Source: Methanosarcina acetivorans C2A
GTDB taxonomy: Archaea; Halobacteriota; Methanosarcinia; Methanosarcinales; Methanosarcinaceae
Direction of reading: 5' to 3'
DNA: 64,000 bases
Assembly (NCBI RefSeq): GCF_000007345.1
Contig: NC_003552.1
Location: 4,340,001-4,404,000, forward strand
The notes under the pieces are model-generated. The model was given only the letters and a program-made list of their open reading frames with translations. It was not told where the DNA came from and searched no databases. This document shows, piece by piece, positions 45,729 to 53,761 of the stretch. The position numbers and the translations under genes are program-made. Every line of letters begins with the position of its first letter. Within the stretch, counting starts at the first letter, position 1.

Positions 45729-46562
45729 ATGTCAGCCGAAAAACTATTTTTTGGTACTGCCGGAGTTCCCAAAAGCGCAAAAGCCAGCAATAGCCCTGCA
45801 GGAATTGAGCGGGTCCGGGAACTGGGGCTCGACTGTATGGAACTCGAGTTCGTGCAGGGGGTGCGCATGAGTGAAAAAGGGGCAGGAAACGTGCTGGAAA
45901 CCTCCAGAAAAGAAAACATAGCTCTGAGCGTACATGCCCCTTATTATATCAACCTGAACTCCCCGGAAGAAGAGAAATTACAAGCCAGCATGGAAAGGAT
46001 TTACCAGGCTGCAAGGATAGGCAGCCTCTGCGGAGCAGAGTCGATAGTACTGCACGCAGCCTTCTATCAGAAGAGCAATAAACAGGCTGTCTACGAGAAT
46101 GTTTCAAAAGCCCTCGGAGAGCTTGCAGAGCAGCTCCAGGCCGAGAATATCCCTGCAGTCCTCAGGCCTGAGACCATGGGCAAACGTACGCAGTTTGGAA
46201 CCCTTGAAGAAGTGCTTGCCTTAAGCGAAGAAATCGAAGGGGTAATGCCCTGTCTTGACTTTTCCCACATACATGCAAGGGAAGGAAAGGAAAACTCCTA
46301 TCCCGAATTTACGGCAATCCTCTCGAAAGTGGAAGAAACCCTTGGAAAAGATGGGCTTGCAAACATGCACATGCATATCTCGGGAATAGAGTATAACAGG
46401 AACGGGGAAAAAAGACACCTGGTCCTGAAAGAATCCGACTTCAACTACCCCGAGCTCTTAAAGGCCCTCAAAGAATTCGAGGTTAAAGGGTTTGCCATCT
46501 GCGAAAGCCCGAACCTGGAAGAAGATGCGCTTCTGTTAAAGAAGACTTATATGGAATTATAA
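45729..46562 (+). CDS. Endonuclease IV-like TIM-barrel protein
   Basis: An AP-endonuclease-2/xylose-isomerase-like TIM barrel of 277 residues from ATG 45729 (MSAEKLFFGTAGVPKSAKAS). The longer frame from 45675 begins inside a tandem repeat. Metal-ligand motifs are present: LDCMELEFVQGVRMS (about 34-48), LSVHAPYYINLNSPEEEKL (about 66-84), ESIVLHAAFY (about 105-114), LRPETMGKRTQFGT (about 142-155), CLDFSHIHAR (about 173-182), NMHMHISGIEY (about 211-221) and FAICESP (about 257). These match the zinc sites of endonuclease IV, so it may cut at abasic sites; a sugar isomerase role is the alternative. Repeats lie directly on both sides of it. Confidence 0.78.
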   Translation: MSAEKLFFGTAGVPKSAKASNSPAGIERVRELGLDCMELEFVQGVRMSEKGAGNVLETSRKENIALSVHAPYYINLNSPEEEKLQASMERIYQAARIGSLCGAESIVLHAAFYQKSNKQAVYENVSKALGELAEQLQAENIPAVLRPETMGKRTQFGTLEEVLALSEEIEGVMPCLDFSHIHAREGKENSYPEFTAILSKVEETLGKDGLANMHMHISGIEYNRNGEKRHLVLKESDFNYPELLKALKEFEVKGFAICESPNLEEDALLLKKTYMEL

Positions 46563-46650
46563 TCTTGGAATTCCCTTTAATCTTGGAATTCCTTTTAATC
46601 TTGGAATTCCTTTTAATCTTGGAATTCCTTTTAATCTTGGAATTCCTTTT
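46561..46650. repeat. 18-bp tandem repeat, five copies
   Basis: Five head-to-tail copies of AATCTTGGAATTCCTTTT (the first with one change) begin at the stop codon of the endonuclease IV-like gene. Confidence 0.95.
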
Positions 46651-46696
46651 ACAGCAAGTCACAATACTTTCCGGATAGGCTTTCAGTCTAATCCAT

Positions 46697-47737
46697 CTAC
46701 TGATCCTTCTTTTCTGCATTAAATTCGTTAACAGCTTTTGCTGTATTCTCAAGCAGCCTGAAAGCAAGATCCTGGTCCGGCCAGAACGCCATCCCACAGT
46801 CCGGGTTCGCATACTTAATTCGATCCCCGAGGACTGAATAAGCCGTTTCAAGCCTCTTTTTTATAACTTCCGGAGTCTCCAGCTCGGTTATGACTTTTTG
46901 CAGGTACTCCTTTTCCTTCCAGGCATTAATTCCGTACTTTTCATTGACAATATTTACAAGACTGAAAATATCGGTACTTGATACTCCGATTCCTGCATAA
47001 GTATCCGAATCTTCCAGCACTTTTCTGTCCAGAAGATCAAGGTAGGAAGGATTTCCCGCATACTCAAACCCTATGACATTGATAGGAGTCTCACATATAA
47101 GCTCATACTTCAATGGGGAATAAACATGAATCTCCATATCCGCCCCCTGTTGCCGGGCATAGGTAGAAGCAACAGTAAGAGCCGATATGATCTCAGCATC
47201 AGAAAACTGAATCATATCGGTTAACCCCAGGCTGATTTCATCCAGCGCTATAACCTTAATTTTGAAATTTTTTGCTGTTTTAAATGCCTGTTTAACGAAT
47301 TTTTCAACATCCTGTGCAAGGATATTATATGCATCTACAAAAACCGTTGCCCCGAAAGCCTGAAGATACATATCCGTTGGGCCTGCAATACAAACCCTGA
47401 CTTCAAGAGTCTTTCCGGTCTCCTTTTTGTATCGTTTTGCGACTTCATCGATTATTTCCAGCTCAAGGATCTTTGCACTTTCCTCTTTCAATACATAAGG
47501 CTCAGAACAGTTTTTTTCGTCTTTTATAATATCAAGAAACTGGCCTATCATATCTCTGAACTGAGGATATGTGGGAACGTGCACTCCCACATCAATTTTT
47601 CTCTGGAAAGCCTCCCCTATTATTGAAAAGAGTTTTTCGTCTTCATTTCGATTTTCAGCTGCAGCTTTTACCCACTCCCTTGTGACACCTTCAGGTGTGG
47701 GAAGGCTGCCTTCATCGATAAAAATAATCTCCTGCAT
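46697..47737 (-). CDS. Core-MetE (methionine synthase-like) protein
   Basis: A 346-residue TIM-barrel resembling the C-terminal half of cobalamin-independent methionine synthase. Typical are MQEIIFIDEGSLPTPEGVTR at the N-terminus, VRVCIAGPTDMYLQAFG (about 113-129), KVIALDEISLGL (about 161), VIGFEYAGNP (about 222) and YANPDCGMAFWPDQDLAFRL near the C-terminus. The archaeal enzymes take methyl from a methylated corrinoid. In MetE the zinc is bound by His and Cys of an HxC motif, a Glu and a later Cys. Here the Glu and the NPDCG Cys are present but the HxC position reads IHVYSPL, so one ligand is missing. This may mean a different substrate. It stands alone. Confidence 0.75.
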   Translation of the reverse strand: MQEIIFIDEGSLPTPEGVTREWVKAAAENRNEDEKLFSIIGEAFQRKIDVGVHVPTYPQFRDMIGQFLDIIKDEKNCSEPYVLKEESAKILELEIIDEVAKRYKKETGKTLEVRVCIAGPTDMYLQAFGATVFVDAYNILAQDVEKFVKQAFKTAKNFKIKVIALDEISLGLTDMIQFSDAEIISALTVASTYARQQGADMEIHVYSPLKYELICETPINVIGFEYAGNPSYLDLLDRKVLEDSDTYAGIGVSSTDIFSLVNIVNEKYGINAWKEKEYLQKVITELETPEVIKKRLETAYSVLGDRIKYANPDCGMAFWPDQDLAFRLLENTAKAVNEFNAEKKDQ

Positions 47738-47906
47738 GCCTGGTATTAAGAGAGATGAAGTTTTATAGATATTGGAATTATTCTGGCATTACAACGAATT
47801 ATCTAAATTTTGCACCGCTGGTCGCTAAAAAAAGAAGTCTCAAACCAGTTTATTCTTAATCAATTTATGCTTAATCAATTTGTACTTATTTAGATTTGGC
47901 ACACCT

Positions 47907-48104
47907 TTACAGATGACCTTCATTAATAAAAGTGTCTGGAAGTAAGTCGAGTAGTTTTCTAATTCTTTTTTGACCTTTTTTGTGATCAATTTGTAAAGAC
48001 GACTTACTACCTAAACGTTCTAACATATATAATATCAAACGTCTCTCATATTGTTCAAGACAATATTCAGGGAAGTATTCTAGCAAATCCTCTTGAAAAA
48101 GCAA
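47907..48104 (-). CDS. Small ORF, unknown
   Basis: A 65-codon frame: MLFQEDLLEYFPEYCLEQYE, then RRLILYMLERLGSKSSLQID and a basic HKKGQKRIRKLLDLLPDTFI. The composition is protein-like and helical, but there is no clear ribosome-binding site and it sits among tandem repeats. It may be the remains of a longer gene. Confidence 0.3.
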   Translation of the reverse strand: MLFQEDLLEYFPEYCLEQYERRLILYMLERLGSKSSLQIDHKKGQKRIRKLLDLLPDTFINEGHL

Positions 48105-48113
48105 TTCCCATCT

Positions 48114-48183
48114 ATTGGCAATTCCTATCTATTATTGAATTCCTATCTATTGGCAATTCCTATCTATTATTGAATTCCGCTCC
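48114..48183. repeat. 35-bp tandem repeat, two copies
   Basis: Two copies of a 35-base unit starting ATTGGCAATTCCTATCTATT. The second copy overlaps the last codons of the DUF378 gene at 48167. Confidence 0.85.
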
Positions 48184-48484
48184 AACTGTACTGTTTACCA
48201 CTATACTTTTTCTCGCCTTTTGTATGCCAACGCTTTTTCAAGTCTGCATATTTTTCCTTATAAATCAATATCAGGTAGACTCCAGACAGGCCCACGAGAG
48301 CATAAACCAACCTTGAGAGGATTGATTTCTTGCCAAAAAGAGCTGCTACCAGATCGAAATTCAGGATCCCTACAAGACCCCAGTTCAAAGCACCTATTAT
48401 TACTAACAGTTTGGATAGAATCTTCAGTTCAGATTTATCCTTCTTTACCAGACCTTTCGAATACATATTTACCAGACCTCCCAC
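48167..48484 (-). CDS. DUF378 membrane protein
   Basis: A 105-residue protein with a DUF378 domain: the helix pair ILSKLLVIIGALNWGLVGIL (about 22-41), NFDLVAALFGKKSILSRLVY and ALVGLSGVYLILIYKEKY. The NWGLVG...FDLV pattern is the family signature. The C-terminal 35 residues are hydrophilic and basic. DUF378 proteins are small bilayer proteins of unknown role. The start could be ATG 48484 or 48466 (MYSKGLVKK). The last codons come from a 35-bp repeat, so the C-terminus may be recent. Confidence 0.78.
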   Translation of the reverse strand: MGGLVNMYSKGLVKKDKSELKILSKLLVIIGALNWGLVGILNFDLVAALFGKKSILSRLVYALVGLSGVYLILIYKEKYADLKKRWHTKGEKKYSGKQYSWSGIQ

Positions 48485-48805
48485 CGTAAAGCATTAAGAA
48501 AGGACAGCTTATTTTTGGCTGGAAAATTTTGACCGAAAAATTCGGATCATTAAAATACCAGATGCTCTGTCCCCCAAACAATGTTGGAGCTAAGATTTTA
48601 TTAATTTATTCCTCAAAATGGTCAGCATTGTTTTTCGGAAGGGGAGAAGTTTACTCAAAAGAACTCACCAATATTCAAAATAATATAATAACATTCAAAG
48701 GAACTTGATTAGTATTCAAAAGAATCTAACGAAAACCGAAAATAAGCAGAAAATAGCTGAAAAAAGAAAATGAAAAAAGAAAATGAAAAAAGAAAATGAA
48801 AAAAA
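48485..48805. other. Spacer
   Basis: About 320 bases, AT-rich, with a run of A-rich 13-base repeats (GAAAAAAGAAAAT) at about 48765-48800. On the minus strand this is a long T/C-rich tract just after the cbiO stop, likely its termination zone. The plus-strand TTCAAA(A/G)GAA motif recurs at about 48655-48725. Confidence 0.45.
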
Positions 48806-50167
48806 TTAGATTTTAAGCGCTCCAGGGTTTTCGTCGATCTCTTCAATCCACTTGCATCCGCCTTCCCTGTTAACCACGCCCACTGTAAACTCTATCCCAC
48901 TTTTTTCCACATACTCCCGGGTCCTGTTCAGGGCATGGTCCACCATTCCGCCTGAAGTGAGGATGAGGCAGCGTTTTCCACATAGGGCCATAAGGATCGA
49001 TTTGTCTATAACGCCCGAGGTCACGTCCAGGTGGATTCCGTCCTGTTCGGCAAGGGTCTTGCTTTGTTTGCCCATTGCCCCCACAAAGACGATTTCTCCG
49101 TCTTTAATGATCTGCCTGACCTCCGGCAGGGAATAACTGTCCATATCGTAAAGGAGCACTCCACCGGCTTTGATCCCTTTGCGCTTCAGTTCAACAATAG
49201 CTCTGCCATCAGGGTGGATGTGCAGGACTGTGGCATTAATCGCTTCATAAGGAGATTGGGTCGCATATTCCCCATACATAACCCCGATATTCAGGTTTTC
49301 GCCTTCCCTGACTCCGGGAGGGACCTCAACCCACATAAGGTCAAGCGGCTTTAGAGTGTTGACAAGCTCGGGTATTGTCTTGGGGGAATTTTTGCCGTAT
49401 GCAAGCCCTCTCCTCTCAATTTCATGATAAATCTCAAGGGTAGTGGGCTGGCGCAGACCTGCTTTTTTAAGAAGCTCCTGCTCTTTGAAGACCTCCGCAG
49501 GGGTTCCCTGCCCTATAAGTTTGCTGTTTGACATGAGGTACACATAGTCAGACCAGCGGTAAGCCAGGTCCACATCGTGGGTAGAAATGATGATCGTACT
49601 CCCGAAATGGTTGAATTCGTTGAGCAGATCCATGATTTCGTCCGCCCCTACGGGGTCAAGGTTTGAAAGGGGCTCGTCAAGGATAATTACCTCAGGCTCC
49701 ATAGCCATCACCCCTGCAATTGCAACCCTCTTTTTCTGCCCTCCACTCAGATGATGCGGGGGCTTGTCCTTCAGGCGGGTAAGCCCTACATGCTCAAGGG
49801 CATGCTGCACGCTGGCATCGATTCTTTCTTTTGAATAACCCAGGTTTGCAGGCCCGAAAGCCACGTCCTGATATACTGTGGGGGCAAAGATCTGGTCATC
49901 GGAATTCTGAAAAACTATTCCTACGGATTTCCGGATTTCCCGGAGGGACTTTGAATCGTACTTAAAAGGAGACCCGTGGAAAAGGATCTCCCCTTCCTGT
50001 GGCTTTAAAGTCCCGTTCAGGAGCAGGAAAAGAGTGGACTTTCCGGAGCCGTTCTGCCCTACGAAGGCGATCTTTTTTCCTTTTTTGATCTCGATATTTA
50101 TTCCCTGGAGAGCTACAGTTCCGTCAGGGTAGGTGTACTTAAGGCCCCTGGTCTCAAGAATGATCAT
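48806..50167 (-). CDS. cbiO: Cobalt transporter ATPase CbiO with C-terminal extension
   Basis: ATP-binding subunit of an energy-coupling-factor transporter for cobalt. The first 270-odd residues are a standard ABC ATPase: Walker [19 protein letters not shown] (about 35-52), Q-loop [12 protein letters not shown] (about 89-100), signature [20 protein letters not shown] (about 141-160), Walker [16 protein letters not shown] and the switch His in [16 protein letters not shown]. About 165 further residues form an extra domain with [34 protein letters not shown] and [18 protein letters not shown]. It is the last gene of cbiM-cbiN-cbiQ-cbiO. The extension is not part of normal CbiO (about 280 residues) and its function is unknown. 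Confidence 0.92.
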
Positions 50168-50178
50168 GATCTGTTACC

Positions 50179-50961
50179 TCAAACAATGGATATGTTTCTT
50201 GTAAAATAAAAAAGTGCAAGAACTGAAAGGAAGTAGGCAGAGGTTAGCAGCAGTTCTATTGCCCCTACAGGTCTTTGCACTTCAAAGAGAGTCATTTTTC
50301 CATCATAGCATCTGGAATTCATGGCAAGGAAGAGCTTGTCTCCCTGTTCCCAGGAACGGACGAAGAGAGTGCTTGCCAGCATACCCAGAGAATGGATCGA
50401 ACGCCTGAAGTTCGAGTAGCCTAACCTTACAGTCTGAGCATACCTTATGGAAAGGGCCATATCCAGGAAAACGAAGATGTATCGGTAAATCAGCATGGAA
50501 AGCTCGATGAACGATTCCGGAAACCTGGATGCCTTGAGCACGGCAAAGAGTTCTATCATTGGCGTTGTAAGCGCAAGGAAGTAAAGGCAGCACATCCCGC
50601 TTAAGGACCGGGAAAGTACCAGCAGGGCAAGCTCAAGTCCGTCTGCCCTTACCGAGAAAAGATAACCTGCAAGTTCGAAAGACAGGAGCTCCTGTCCCGA
50701 GCCGGAGAAAAAAGCAATGATAATCACACCTGTGAGTGCAAAGCCTACGGGGGCGAGCAGGAGTTTCAGGTATAATTTAAGGGGAGCCCTGCCGAGAGCA
50801 ATTGTTGTAAAGCTCATGCAGAGAGCTATGAAAAGAGGAGTAATAGGGGATGTGGACGAGACTCCCACAAGCAGCCCGAAACAAACTATCACCAGCTTCA
50901 ACCAAGTGTTTCGGTGCCTTAGAGGGCTCATAAGGGCATAATCATCAAGGATATTTGTCAT
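50179..50961 (-). CDS. cbiQ: Cobalt transporter permease CbiQ
   Basis: The T-component (energy-coupling membrane subunit) of the cobalt transporter. The start ATG 50959-50961 gives MTNILDDYALMSPLRHRNTW; an open extension of 11 codons is not supported. The protein has several hydrophobic helices (about 20-65, 70-90, 105-125, 230-250). The cytoplasmic coupling helices include SRSLSGMCCLYFLALTTP (about 120-137) and the later RSIHSLGMLASTLFVRSWEQ segment (about 181-200), which contact CbiO. Gene order cbiM-N-Q-O is the usual one and supports cobalt rather than biotin or other substrates. Length 260 is normal. Confidence 0.92.
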   Translation of the reverse strand: MTNILDDYALMSPLRHRNTWLKLVIVCFGLLVGVSSTSPITPLFIALCMSFTTIALGRAPLKLYLKLLLAPVGFALTGVIIIAFFSGSGQELLSFELAGYLFSVRADGLELALLVLSRSLSGMCCLYFLALTTPMIELFAVLKASRFPESFIELSMLIYRYIFVFLDMALSIRYAQTVRLGYSNFRRSIHSLGMLASTLFVRSWEQGDKLFLAMNSRCYDGKMTLFEVQRPVGAIELLLTSAYFLSVLALFYFTRNISIV

Positions 50962-51074
50962 GTGGGGAACCTGCAGATAAGTAGATGAAAGCAAAAATCA
51001 AGGTTTAAAAATAAAAGGCAAAAGATAAAAACTTTCCTCCCACAGGGAGGACAGTAGAAGGGGAGAAGAAGAAA

Positions 51075-51413
51075 TTATAGCGATTGTCTGTCGCTGGGTT
51101 TACTCTTATCTTTATATCCAATGTCGTTTTCATAACGGCCTTTGGCCTTGTAATAGCCAAGGAAGTAACCGATAATCCCTGCCCCGATAGCTGCCTGAAG
51201 CCCGAAGAGAAGGCTTTCTATTTCCCCACTTGGAGGCTCCCAGATAGGTTCTGCAATTGGTTCGTAAGTTCCGCCGGTGATCTCATAAATCACCCCTTCT
51301 GCTTCTCCGTCAGCTCCTCCGTATTCGGCATCTGTCGTGGATGACATATAAACGAACTGGGCTGCGAAGATGAGGAAAATTGCAAGTACGATTAGTTCCA
51401 GTTTTCTGCTCAT
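51075..51413 (-). CDS. cbiN: Cobalt transporter subunit CbiN
   Basis: A 112-residue membrane protein that assists CbiM in cobalt uptake. It has an N-terminal helix (LELIVLAIFLIFAAQFVYMS, about 5-24), an extracytoplasmic acidic segment with GGADGEAEGVIYEITGGTYE and PIWEPPSGEIESLLFGLQAA, and a second helix (IGAGIIGYFLGYYKAKGRYE). The two-helix topology with the PSGEIES...LLFGLQAAIGAGIIGYFLG motif is the family signature. Its ATG overlaps the cbiM stop by four bases (51410-51413). Confidence 0.92.
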   Translation of the reverse strand: MSRKLELIVLAIFLIFAAQFVYMSSTTDAEYGGADGEAEGVIYEITGGTYEPIAEPIWEPPSGEIESLLFGLQAAIGAGIIGYFLGYYKAKGRYENDIGYKDKSKPSDRQSL

Positions 51414-52117
51414 GCGGGATTCCCTCTCAGTTTTCTTACGACCGAATCTTCAAGGACGTTCATTTCAACCAGGATATCGCTCTTAACGTTGACCACATAC
51501 TTGAAGAGCAGGGCACTGACAGCTCCTTCCATGATTGCAAGAGGCACCTGAGTAACTGCAAAGACTCCGGCAAATTTAACGAACGAACTCATAAAGCCTG
51601 CAAAGGTAAGCACATCTCCTGCAGGATATGCAAGGGCAAGTTGCACAGAGGTAGTTACATAAGTTGCCCAGTCCCCGAGGGCCGTTGCAAGGAAAACTAC
51701 AAGATAGAAATTGAGATTTGCTTTCATTCCTGCCTTATAGACCAGGTATGCCACCACAGGGCCCAGAATGCCCATAGAAAAGACATTTGCTCCAAGGGTT
51801 GTAAGTCCTCCGTGTGCAAGGAAAATTGCCTGGTAGATAAGTACGATGGTTCCGAGAACTGCGGTAATTGCCGGCCCGAACATAATTGCTGCAACCCCCG
51901 TGCCTGTGGGGTGAGAACAGCTTCCGACTACTGAAGGCAATTTAAGGGAAGATAACACAAAAATAAACGCACCTGCAACAGCAAGGAGAGGCAATACCTC
52001 TCGTTTTTCATTAATAAGCTTGTTCATTTTATAAATACCAAACGCGATCACTGGTATTGATACTACAAACCATAGTTGCCACCAGGGGGTCGGCAAAAAT
52101 CCTTCCATTATGTGCAT
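51410..52117 (-). CDS. cbiM: Cobalt transporter substrate-binding subunit CbiM
   Basis: The membrane S-component that binds Co2+. The mature N-terminus MHIMEGFLPTPWWQLWFVVS (about 1-20) contains the family-defining MHIMEG, whose first residues form the metal site. There are about six hydrophobic helices, with SSLKLPSVVGSCSHPTGTGV (about 55-74, the conserved SCSHPTG metal loop) and later ALGDWATYVTTSVQLALAYP (about 146-165). It heads the four-gene operon. No cobalamin riboswitch was visible in the 480 bases checked upstream, so control is probably at a promoter. Confidence 0.94.
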   Translation of the reverse strand: MHIMEGFLPTPWWQLWFVVSIPVIAFGIYKMNKLINEKREVLPLLAVAGAFIFVLSSLKLPSVVGSCSHPTGTGVAAIMFGPAITAVLGTIVLIYQAIFLAHGGLTTLGANVFSMGILGPVVAYLVYKAGMKANLNFYLVVFLATALGDWATYVTTSVQLALAYPAGDVLTFAGFMSSFVKFAGVFAVTQVPLAIMEGAVSALLFKYVVNVKSDILVEMNVLEDSVVRKLRGNPA

Positions 52118-53033
52118 GAGATCACCGTAAGAATATCAAGTAAAGATTACTGAGGTTAAGTAAATTTAAATTGAGTTATTGCATACATAAAGGTTACGGT
52201 GTAACAGAAGCAGATGCATGAGAGCCTGTAAAATTAATTTGAACGTAAAAAGGTTCTCAAAGCTGAGAGTAAAAAGAACAGAACAAGCAAACTTGAATCA
52301 ATATAAGGTATAACTCAAGAAACTGATTATACAGAATATTCAATAAAAATGAGAGAAATCAACATAAATAGAGATCTATTTAAAAAACTGAACTGAGACC
52401 CATGAAATACGGTATTAAAAAATAAATAGAGAAGAGAATAGAAAGTAAAATTGCGTAGAGTTCAGAGAAATGTGAGGAAAAAGAAAAAAGATGAAAAAAA
52501 TAAAAAAATGGAGGTTATAGCCGCAGATAGTTTCCGTTTTATGACCCGGAAGATAGGTCTGAATGGCAAGCAAAGCAAATAAAAATCAACTAAAATTGCT
52601 TTAGCAAAGAGATATTGTACCCAAAGTTATATAAGTATATCCATTTGGTTCCTTTAGAGAAGAAATCTTGCAACAAGATCGCCAGAGACGGTATACTGTG
52701 GAAGAAAAATAAGAAGATTTAAATGTAAAATCTACATGAATAAAGGAAAATTGGCCTGAAATTGAAAGAAAATGCAGGCAAAAAAAGAAAAACTGAAAGC
52801 AAAAAAACCGGGTTTGAAAATGTCCGGGTTGCCCGCAGAAAAAGCGAAAATCCAATTTACTGGCTGTTTGAGGTACTCAAAGTTCTTTAAATTCACATAA
52901 CTCTTTTAATTCATATTATTGTAAGCCTTAAAGCCGGTTTACATCTGTAAATCCGAAAGCTAATTTTACCGAAGAAGATTCAGGATTCGTTTTACCGGAA
53001 TAAATCAGGGTTCATTTTACAGACCTGCAGACA
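52118..53033. other. Long AT-rich spacer
   Basis: About 900 bases with no convincing gene. An 84-codon minus-strand frame (52601-52855) is nearly all Phe/Ser/Cys from an A-rich plus strand and was rejected. The right part includes direct GAAAAA-rich tracts. It holds the cbiM promoter. Confidence 0.5.
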
Positions 53034-53495
53034 TTAAAATCCACCATTAAAAAGTACTACCGAATAAGCAAGTACTAAATAACGTCCGAATTTTCCCAGA
53101 AAGACCAGGATTGAAAAAGACCTGAAAGAAAGTTGCATAAGCCCTGCAACCATGGTAATCACATCCCCTATACCCGGCACCCAGGTGAAAAGAAGGGTGT
53201 AAACCCCATATTTGTTAAAAAGCCTTTCACTTTTCTCGAGCTTTTCAGGGGAAGGAGAAAGATACCTGTCGAGTACATTCCGCCCTTTTAAACCCAGATA
53301 GTAAGTGGTGCATGACCCGAGAAAGTTACCGGTGGTGGCAACCATAACTACGGCAAAAGGGCTAAACCCCTGGTAAACGAGGGCGATCACCAGAGCCTCC
53401 GACCCGAAAGGCAATACTGTAGAAGCCAGAAAACTCAGGATGAAAAGATGCAGGTAACCATAGTCAACAATAAAGGCGGTCAGGGATTCAAGCAT
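53034..53495 (-). CDS. YqaA/VTT-type membrane protein
   Basis: A 153-residue membrane protein of the YqaA branch of the SNARE-associated/DedA (VTT) family. Motifs: FLASTVLPFGSEALVIALVY (about 22-41), VATTGNFLGSCTTYYLGLKG (about 52-71) and FTWVPGIGDVITMVAGLMQL (about 103-122), with the P-G-GD re-entrant loop diagnostic of the group. DedA-like proteins are lipid scramblases or transporters; YqaA's own role is not known. No operon partner. A tandem repeat of 31 bp lies directly upstream and may include promoter parts. Confidence 0.87.
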   Translation of the reverse strand: MLESLTAFIVDYGYLHLFILSFLASTVLPFGSEALVIALVYQGFSPFAVVMVATTGNFLGSCTTYYLGLKGRNVLDRYLSPSPEKLEKSERLFNKYGVYTLLFTWVPGIGDVITMVAGLMQLSFRSFSILVFLGKFGRYLVLAYSVVLFNGGF

Positions 53496-53511
53496 AGCAA
53501 TCTTTCTCTTA

Positions 53512-53573
53512 GTTCCTGCTTACTATTCTATTATATTATTTTGTTCCTGCTTACTATTTTATTATATTATTTT
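53512..53573. repeat. 31-bp tandem repeat, two copies
   Basis: Two copies of a 31-base unit starting GTTCCTGCTTACTATTYTAT, upstream of the YqaA-type gene. Confidence 0.85.
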
Positions 53574-53689
53574 ATGCCTGCGTGAGAGCAGGTTGTCCAC
53601 ATTAAAAGGTTAATACTTTTGATACTTGAACATAAGGAAAATAATAGTTTGAAAAAAACCCATAAAACAATCAGCTTGAAAGATACGAA

Positions 53690-53733
53690 GAAAAAAGAAG
53701 AAAAAGACCGGAATTAGAAATTAATTTCCGGTC
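53690..53733 (-). terminator. Terminator of the S-layer gene
   Basis: A perfect 8-bp stem (GACCGGAA at 53706-53713 with TTCCGGTC at 53726-53733) is followed on the minus strand by TTTTTCTTCTTTTTTCTT. It starts about 30 bases after the S-layer stop codon. Confidence 0.7.
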
Positions 53734-53761
53734 CTTGCTACGGAAGAAATATCAACCCGGT

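Noticed and set aside
52118-52600. Cobalamin riboswitch before cbiM
   Set aside because: No B12-box-like or multi-stem conserved text could be seen; the region is plain AT-rich.
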